This document shows, piece by piece, positions 35,079 through 40,211 of a stretch of DNA of 40,211 nucleotides. The stretch spans positions 1 through 40,211 of the forward strand of contig NZ_JARIBH010000058.1 of NCBI RefSeq assembly GCF_029264495.1, written 5' to 3'. Position 1 is the first letter of the stretch, and each line of letters starts with the position of its first letter. The notes beneath the pieces are model-generated. The model saw only the letters and a program-made list of their open reading frames with translations. It had not been told where the DNA came from and made no database searches. The translations under genes were made by a program, and so were the position numbers. This DNA comes from Peptacetobacter sp. Its GTDB lineage: Bacteria > Bacillota > Clostridia > Peptostreptococcales > Peptostreptococcaceae.

Positions 35079-36147
35079 ATACTTGAGCCTCTTCTTCTTT
35101 ATTAAGAACTCTTAGTCCACCTTGAGCTAGAGCTATCATTTCATCTTCTCCTGGGTAAACTTTGACTTCTGATATGAATTTTACTCTATCTATTATTTCT
35201 TTAGTAAATGATTTTGAATAAGCTATACCACCAGTTAATAATATAGCATCTACATTGCCTTTTAATACAGCTGCACATGCACCTATTTCTTTTGCTACTT
35301 GATAAGCCATAGCATCATAAACAAGTTTTGCTTTTTCATTTCCTGCTTCTATCATTTCTTCAACTTCTCTTGCATCATTAGTATTTAGATAAGAAACAAG
35401 ACCTGCACTTCCTTTTATTTTTTTCTTCATATCATCTAGTGAATATTCACCACTGAAGCACATTTTTATTAAGCTTCCTACTGGTAGTCCACCAGATCTT
35501 TCTGGAGAGAATGGTCCTTCCCCATCAAGTGCATTTGCTACATCTATTACTCTACCTTTTTCATGTGCTCCTACAGATATTCCTCCACCCATATGAGCTA
35601 CTATAAGGTTAACTTCTTCATATGTTTTTCCTATTTCTTTTGCATATCTTCTTGCAATTGCTTTTTGATTTAGAGCATGGAATATACTAGTTCTTTCTAT
35701 ATCAGCCATTCCTGATATTCTAGCTATATCTTGTAATTCATCAACAACAACTGGGTCTACTATGAAAGAAGGTACTCCTACTTCATCGCCTATTTGTTTA
35801 GCGATTATTCCACCTAAATTAGATGCATGTTCTCCTGATACTCCTACTTTTAAGTCTTCAACCATTTCTTCATTAACTGAATAAGTTCCACCTTTTATAG
35901 GTTTTAAAAGACCTCCTCTACCAACAACAGCGTCTAATTCAGATGCTTTCACTCCGCCTTCTGCAAGAGCATCTTCTATTACTCCTTTACGGAATTCAAA
36001 CTGATCTGCTATTTTATCGTATTTACCAATCTCTTCTGAAGAGTGTCTAAGTGTTTTTTCAAATACTAATGATTCATCATCAAAAACTGCTATTTTTGTA
36101 GACGTTGAACCAGGATTGATAGTTAATATTCTATTTACTTTACTCAT
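35068..36147 (-). CDS. buk: Butyrate kinase (branched-chain acyl kinase)
   Basis: Acetate/sugar-kinase (ASKHA) fold enzyme that turns acyl phosphate plus ADP into acid plus ATP. It starts [16 protein letters not shown], with [33 protein letters not shown]-type core (about 185-215) and [11 protein letters not shown] near the end. 359 residues, normal. AGGAGGT sits 9 bases before the ATG. It follows ptb by 123 bases with no terminator. With the oxidoreductase it could release butyrate, isobutyrate or isovalerate; which one cannot be read here. Confidence 0.96.
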   Translation of the reverse strand: MSKVNRILTINPGSTSTKIAVFDDESLVFEKTLRHSSEEIGKYDKIADQFEFRKGVIEDALAEGGVKASELDAVVGRGGLLKPIKGGTYSVNEEMVEDLKVGVSGEHASNLGGIIAKQIGDEVGVPSFIVDPVVVDELQDIARISGMADIERTSIFHALNQKAIARRYAKEIGKTYEEVNLIVAHMGGGISVGAHEKGRVIDVANALDGEGPFSPERSGGLPVGSLIKMCFSGEYSLDDMKKKIKGSAGLVSYLNTNDAREVEEMIEAGNEKAKLVYDAMAYQVAKEIGACAAVLKGNVDAILLTGGIAYSKSFTKEIIDRVKFISEVKVYPGEDEMIALAQGGLRVLNKEEEAQVYGK

Positions 36148-36270
36148 GTAGTTTTACCTCCTATAAAATTTAAAACCTATTGTTTTAACAAATTTATTTT
36201 TAGATAATTTGTTTGAATTTATATTTTCTAAAATATTATTTTAGATTTAATCATATTATTTTTTTATTTT

Positions 36271-37179
36271 TTATTTTGCTGTTTTTGCAGCCATTAGTAC
36301 ACCAAGTGCTATTGAGTTTAATTTAGTTTCTTCTGTATCTGCTCTTGAAGTTAATATAACTGGAGCTTTTGCACCAACTATAACTCCTGCATTCTTAGCC
36401 TGTGCAAAGAATACCATTGATTTGTATAATACATTACCTGCTTCTATATCAGGAACTAATAATATATCTGCTTTCCCAGCACCTGGATGTGTTACACCTT
36501 TATGTGATGCTGCTTCTTCTGATACTGCATTATCTAGTGCAAATGGACCACCAACTACACAGCCTTCTATTTCGCCTCTTTCACACATAGCTTGAAGTTC
36601 TGCAGCTTCTACAGTATCTTTCATTTTAGGATTTACTTTTTCTTTTGCACAAAGACATGCTACATTTGGTTTTTCTATATCAAGTGCATGAGCAACTTCT
36701 ACAGAATTTTCTATTATTTGTTTTTTAGCAGCAACATCTGGTGCAAGATTCATTGCAGCATCTGTTATAAAGAATAATCTATCAAATCCATTAACATCAA
36801 ATACAGCAACATGACTTAATACTTTTCCTGTTCTTAATCCTATTTCTTTATCTAAAACAGCTTTTAGAACTATTGATGTATCAACTATTCCTTTCATTAC
36901 CATATCAGCTTTTCCTGTTGATACAAGTTCAACTGCTTTTCTTGATGCTTCTGTTAAATCTTCTATGTTTATTAATTCATAATTAGATAAATCTATTCCT
37001 ATTTCTTTTGCTATAGCTTCTGTTTTTTCTATATCTCCAACTAATATAGCTTTTGCTATTCCTTCTTTTCTTGCCATTTCAACTGCAAGTAAAACTTCTT
37101 TATCCTGACTGCAAGCAACAGATATTACTTTTGGTCCTCTTTCTTTTGCAAATTTTATAACTTCTTCAAAGTTTCTCAT
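36271..37179 (-). CDS. ptb: Phosphate butyryltransferase
   Basis: Converts acyl-CoA plus phosphate to acyl phosphate, the step before Buk. It belongs to the phosphate acetyl/butyryltransferase family: KPNVACLCAKEKVNPKM, the CVVGGPFALDNAVS segment (about 205-220) and GKADILLVPDIEAGNVLYKSM are typical. The frame opens at GTG, but GAGGTG stands 6 bases before the ATG three codons on, which I use (302 residues). First gene of the seven-gene operon ptb-buk-(P-loop)-vorDABC. The long upstream region holds a candidate promoter and CodY-like boxes. Confidence 0.95.
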   Translation of the reverse strand: MRNFEEVIKFAKERGPKVISVACSQDKEVLLAVEMARKEGIAKAILVGDIEKTEAIAKEIGIDLSNYELINIEDLTEASRKAVELVSTGKADMVMKGIVDTSIVLKAVLDKEIGLRTGKVLSHVAVFDVNGFDRLFFITDAAMNLAPDVAAKKQIIENSVEVAHALDIEKPNVACLCAKEKVNPKMKDTVEAAELQAMCERGEIEGCVVGGPFALDNAVSEEAASHKGVTHPGAGKADILLVPDIEAGNVLYKSMVFFAQAKNAGVIVGAKAPVILTSRADTEETKLNSIALGVLMAAKTAK

Positions 37180-37208
37180 AAACTCCACCTCGTAGTAGTA
37201 TTTTTATT

Positions 37209-37298
37209 GTATATCATAATTAAATTATACGATATAATTAATACAAAGTATATCGTTTTCCAAATAATTAATATTTATTTTTTTGCATAGTATATCAT
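37209..37298. repeat. Three GTATATCRT repeats in the ptb leader
   Basis: GTATATCAT (37209-37217), GTATATCGT (37248-37256) and GTATATCAT (37290-37298), spaced 39 and 42 bases. ATTATA-CGA-TATAAT (37224-37238) lies between. Possible protein sites; function unknown and the composition is AT-rich. Confidence 0.35.
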
Positions 37299-37318
37299 TA
37301 AAAATATATTATATCTTT

Positions 37319-37347
37319 ATAATATATCTAAAATAAATAAGTTGCAA
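37319..37347 (-). promoter_or_regulatory. Candidate sigma-A promoter of the ptb operon
   Basis: TTGCAA (37342-37347), 17 bases, TATTAT (37319-37324) on the minus strand; the predicted leader is about 130 bases. Confidence 0.45.
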
Positions 37348-37420
37348 TAAAAATATAAATTTAACAAAAATAAATTTATTTTTTTATTAAATTCATATAT
37401 TTTATATTGTTTTTTATTTA

Positions 37421-37488
37421 ATTTTTCAGACTATTTTTTTCTTTTTTAAAATTAAATTTTATTTTAATATTTTTATATTCTGAAAATT
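37421..37488. promoter_or_regulatory. Two CodY-like boxes upstream of ptb
   Basis: TATATTCTGAAAATT (37474-37488) matches the CodY consensus AATTTTCWGAAAATT at 13 of 15; ATTTTTCAGACTATT (37421-37435) matches 12 of 15. CodY senses branched-chain amino acids and GTP, which suits a branched-chain acid operon. AT richness raises the chance rate. Confidence 0.4.
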
Positions 37489-37520
37489 TATTATTATCTT
37501 TATTATTTAAAGTATAGATA

Positions 37521-37551
37521 AAATCCCGAATCTAAAGTAGATTCGGGATTT
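37521..37551 (-). terminator. Hairpin terminator after cdaA-cdaR
   Basis: Perfect 14-bp stem (AAATCCCGAATCTA and complement) with a 3-base loop. The minus-strand tail TTTTATCT is imperfect. It lies 138 bases after the ybbR stop and separates it from the ptb control region. Confidence 0.72.
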
Positions 37552-37688
37552 CATATAGTCAATTTTACATTATCTAAATTTTATTTTACTAATGATTCAT
37601 ACTAACAATAACTTTATTTTATCAATACTTATATCTTGTTAACATTTCTCATTAGTATATCATTTTTATTTGACTTGTTATTAAATTA

Positions 37689-38585
37689 TTATTTTTCAAA
37701 ACTCAATTTTACTTTTTCTTCATCTGATTTCACACCATTTGGAAGTACAAGTTTTACATCAATATTTTTTTTATCTTTTAACTCATCTGAACTTACTTTT
37801 TCTGTTTCTATATATTGTATATTTTTAAGCAATTCTTCTTTTCCTTTTATAGAAACTTCTTCTTGACTTATTTTATAATTAACAATTTCATTTTCTCCAA
37901 AAGAAACTTTTATTGGAACTTTTTTCTCACTTAGAAGTTTGATATCTACATTTATATAATTATCACTAATCTCTATTCCTTTGACTTCTTTTCCATCAGA
38001 ATCAATAGGTATAAGTCTAACTTTTTTTATAAAGTGTTTGCTTGATTCTTCTTTTAGTGAATCTATTTTACCTATTATTTTTTTGACTTTATTCATCTGA
38101 GTTCTAGGTCCACTTACTTCAATATAATCTTTTTTAGGCTTGATAGATTCTATATTTTCTTTGTCTTTAGACGAAATATTTATATATACTTTTAATTCTT
38201 TTGTTATTTTCTTTTCCAAGTTTACAATAATTGTATTTTGAGTAAATTCATGACTAACTCTATCTGACATATTAGCTCTTAAATAAACCTCATTTTTACC
38301 TTCTATAGGATTATCTATTTCACCATATACTTTTATATCATCTTTATTTATATTTTTTACATTTGATAATTTACCACTTACATTTATACTAGATAGCAGA
38401 TCATCTTTAGGATATATTACTAAATCTTTATCTGAAACTTCTTCCATATTACTTACAGTAACAGGTATATTTTCAATTAATTTTGTATCTTCTGGATCAA
38501 CTATTGCTATTACATATATCCATAATGCTATTGCACTAAAGAGTGATATCAGCTTTACTTTTGTATTATTTTTTATTCTCATCAT
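37689..38585 (-). CDS. cdaR: YbbR-domain protein CdaR, regulator of CdaA
   Basis: Membrane-anchored extracytoplasmic partner of the diadenylate cyclase. One N-terminal membrane segment (VKLISLFSAIALWIYVIAIVD, cited in outline, about 10-30) is followed by about three YbbR beta repeats (for example IENIPVTVSN; VSGPRTQMNKV; VSIKGKEELLKNI). 298 residues is shorter than forms with four repeats. The ATG overlaps the cdaA stop (ATGA), with AGGAGG 9 bases upstream; a second ATG follows at once. In Firmicutes the next gene is usually glmM, but here it is the ptb operon. Confidence 0.93.
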   Translation of the reverse strand: MMRIKNNTKVKLISLFSAIALWIYVIAIVDPEDTKLIENIPVTVSNMEEVSDKDLVIYPKDDLLSSINVSGKLSNVKNINKDDIKVYGEIDNPIEGKNEVYLRANMSDRVSHEFTQNTIIVNLEKKITKELKVYINISSKDKENIESIKPKKDYIEVSGPRTQMNKVKKIIGKIDSLKEESSKHFIKKVRLIPIDSDGKEVKGIEISDNYINVDIKLLSEKKVPIKVSFGENEIVNYKISQEEVSIKGKEELLKNIQYIETEKVSSDELKDKKNIDVKLVLPNGVKSDEEKVKLSFEK

Positions 38586-39421
38586 TTAAATAATCCTCCT
38601 ATAAAGGAACTTTTTTCTTCTTTTCTGACTTTTAGATTATGAGATAATATACTTCTCATTCTTTCTTTTGTAATATCCCTGTACAATTTACCAGATTTAG
38701 CTATAGAAACCCCTCCTGTTTCTTCTGATACAATAAGAGTCAAACAATCTGAAACTTCACTAACACCTACTCCTGCTCTATGTCTAGTTCCTAAGTCTTT
38801 ACTAAGATCTTTGCTTTGTGTTAGTGGTAGAAAACATGCTCCAGCTTTTATTTTTGATTCTCTTATTACAACAGCTCCATCATGAAGAGGTGTATTAGGA
38901 ATAAATATATTTATCAGTAATTGCCTAGATATTTCTGAATTTAATATAGTCCCAGTATTTATTATATCATTTAGTTTTGTTTCTCTTTCCATAACAATTA
39001 AAGCTCCTATTTTTTGTCTTGATAAAGAATATAGTGCTTCTACTATTTCATCTATTATGTGATTAAATTTTTCTTCTGATATTTCCCGCTGTTTTTGGAA
39101 TATTTTAAGTTTAGTTCTACCTATATGCTCTAATCCTGCTCTTAATTCCGGTTGGAATATTATAAATGGAAGTATAAATCCAACTTCAAGTGATTTAACT
39201 AATAACCAATATATAGTATGTAATTTAAATATTTTACTAGCACCAGTTGCAACCAATAAAACCAAAATTCCTTTTAAAACTTGTTCTGCTCTTGTATCTT
39301 TTATAAACATAAATATTTTGTAAAATAAATATGTAACTATTGCTATATCAATAATATCATTAATACCCATCTGATATATTATATTTAAAAATTCTCCTAT
39401 AAAAGAACTTAAATCTAACAA
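38582..39421 (-). CDS. cdaA: Diadenylate cyclase CdaA (DacA)
   Basis: Membrane enzyme that condenses two ATP to c-di-AMP, the messenger for osmolyte and wall homeostasis. Three N-terminal membrane helices (about residues 10-90) precede the DAC domain with its catalytic DGA (181-183) and RHR (213-215, GTRHRAGVG). The longest frame begins with GTG hard against GGGA; I prefer the TTG three codons on, 8 bases after GGGAG, giving 279 residues. First gene of the cdaA-cdaR pair. The 320 bases upstream are AT-rich, with only a weak promoter candidate. Confidence 0.95.
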   Translation of the reverse strand: MLDLSSFIGEFLNIIYQMGINDIIDIAIVTYLFYKIFMFIKDTRAEQVLKGILVLLVATGASKIFKLHTIYWLLVKSLEVGFILPFIIFQPELRAGLEHIGRTKLKIFQKQREISEEKFNHIIDEIVEALYSLSRQKIGALIVMERETKLNDIINTGTILNSEISRQLLINIFIPNTPLHDGAVVIRESKIKAGACFLPLTQSKDLSKDLGTRHRAGVGVSEVSDCLTLIVSEETGGVSIAKSGKLYRDITKERMRSILSHNLKVRKEEKSSFIGGLFK

Positions 39422-39526
39422 TTTATTCACTCCCTTTATATTTTATCTATTCAAAATTAATCTTATCTTCATTTATTAAATTATTAAATATTAATAATAT
39501 TTTTATTCAAAATTATTAATATTTTT

Positions 39527-39554
39527 ATTTTATTATCAATATTACTTTTATCAA
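39527..39554 (-). promoter_or_regulatory. Weak candidate promoter of cdaA-cdaR
   Basis: TTGATA (39549-39554), 16 bases, TAAAAT (39527-39532) on the minus strand. The interval 39422-39718 is extremely AT-rich and no gene is seen in it. Confidence 0.3.
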
Positions 39555-39718
39555 TACTATTATATATTAAGTAAACTATATATCTTTCATTAAATATTAT
39601 ACTATATCTAAGTATCAAAATATATAACTTCTTTATTTTGTATATAAATTGTATATTTTTTATATTTTTTTCTAATATTGTAACTATTTTTTAATTTTTT
39701 ATGTTTTTAAAAATAAAA

Positions 39719-39747
39719 AAAGACTTTGTTTAATAAACAAAGTCTTT
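39719..39747 (-). terminator. Intrinsic terminator of the tRNA cluster
   Basis: Stem AAAGACTTTGTTTA with its complement and a long T run on the minus strand, 6 bases past the tRNA-Arg gene. Confidence 0.9.
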
Positions 39748-39752
39748 ATATA

Positions 39753-39826
<74 letters not shown>

Positions 39827-39837
39827 ATGATATTAAA

Positions 39838-39912
39838 TGGAGCGGGAAACGAGATTCGAACTCGCGACTTCGACCTTGGCAAGGTCGCGCTCTACCGCTG
39901 AACTATTCCCGC
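39838..39912 (-). tRNA. tRNA-Gly (GCC)
   Basis: Acceptor GCGGGAA/TTCCCGC, anticodon loop TTGCCAA, T-arm GAGTTCGAATCTC, encoded CCA. Confidence 0.97.
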
Positions 39913-39919
39913 ATTTATT

Positions 39920-39996
39920 TGGCGACTCGGATGGGGTTCGAACCCACGACCTCCAGCGTGACAGGCTGGCATTCTAACCAACTGAACTACCGAGCC
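39920..39996 (-). tRNA. tRNA-Asp (GTC)
   Basis: Acceptor GGCTCGG/CCGAGTC, anticodon loop CTGTCAC, discriminator G, encoded CCA. Confidence 0.97.
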
Positions 39997-40005
39997 AAAT
40001 AAAAA

Positions 40006-40081
40006 TGGTGGGGTTAACAGGGCTCGAACCTGTGACCCCCTGCTTGTAAGGCAGATGCTCTCCCAGCTGAGCTATAACCCC
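40006..40081 (-). tRNA. tRNA-Val (TAC)
   Basis: Acceptor GGGGTTA/TAACCCC, anticodon loop CTTACAA, encoded CCA. Confidence 0.97.
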
Positions 40082-40086
40082 ATAAT

Positions 40087-40160
40087 TGGAGCGGGTGAAG
40101 GGGATCGAACCCTCACAGCTGGCTTGGAAGGCCAGAACTCTACCATTGAGCTACACCCGC
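40087..40160 (-). tRNA. tRNA-Gly (TCC)
   Basis: Acceptor GCGGGTG/CACCCGC, anticodon loop CTTCCAA, encoded CCA. Confidence 0.97.
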
Positions 40161-40169
40161 ATATTTAGT

Positions 40170-40211
40170 TGGTGACCCGTAGGAGAATCGAACTCCTGTT
40201 ACCACCGTGAA
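40170..40211 (-). tRNA. tRNA-Glu (TTC), 5' half outside window
   Basis: Only the 3' half is present: anticodon TTC at the window edge, ACGGTGGTAACA, T-arm GGAGTTCGATTCTCC, GGGTCA-type acceptor strand and CCA. The Glu assignment rests on the edge TTC and on resemblance to other bacterial tRNA-Glu. Confidence 0.8.

Overview
The window is a low-GC (about 30 % by eye) Firmicutes chromosome segment. It most resembles the Clostridia family Peptostreptococcaceae. Pointers are the ptb-buk-oxoacid:ferredoxin oxidoreductase operon lying between cdaA-cdaR and glmM-glmS, a raiA structured RNA beside long-form hpf, and strong AGGAGG-type ribosome binding sites with frequent TTG/GTG starts. From memory, the gene order is close to that around cdaA-murA-secA-tsaD in Clostridioides difficile. 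The sporulation genes expected between murA and the MreB-family gene are absent here, which hints at an asporogenous relative such as a Peptostreptococcus-like organism (inference).

Layout. 1-1065 is the 3' part of a tyrosine integrase, the edge of a mobile element lying to the left. 1195-4489 (+) is a coupled ABC-F protein and MATE exporter pair. Everything to the right reads on the minus strand. The blocks, given in window order, are: tsaE-tsaB-rimI-tsaD (t6A tRNA modification); an orphan amidohydrolase; tex; secA-prfB, with the RF2 programmed +1 frameshift; hpf; the independent raiA RNA; recD2-comFC; metK under a SAM-I riboswitch; murA-mbl-fabZ (cell envelope); a mannose-family PTS (IIAB-IIC-IID) followed by a DUF956/ManO gene; glmM and glmS with a glmS ribozyme; the branched-chain or butyrate fermentation operon ptb-buk-(P-loop ATPase)-vorDABC; cdaA-cdaR (c-di-AMP synthesis); and a tRNA cluster (Glu partial, Gly, Val, Asp, Gly, Arg).

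How the parts fit. GlmM, GlmS, MurA, the MreB-family protein and FabZ supply precursors and scaffold for envelope growth, and CdaA/CdaR is classically tied to GlmM. The PTS imports hexose or hexosamine. The oxidoreductase makes acyl-CoA and reduced ferredoxin from 2-oxoacids, and Ptb/Buk turn acyl-CoA into acid plus ATP, which is typical amino-acid fermentation. RNA-level control is dense: a SAM-I riboswitch, a glmS ribozyme, the RF2 frameshift and the raiA RNA.

Most interesting for follow-up: the raiA RNA with its own promoter and terminator; an iteron-like DnaA-box array between it and hpf; the unexplained P-loop ATPase inside the fermentation operon together with CodY-like boxes upstream; the glmM terminator abutting the glmS ribozyme cleavage site; and a ComFC with a long acidic insertion. 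All promoter and operator calls were made by eye in AT-rich DNA and are tentative.
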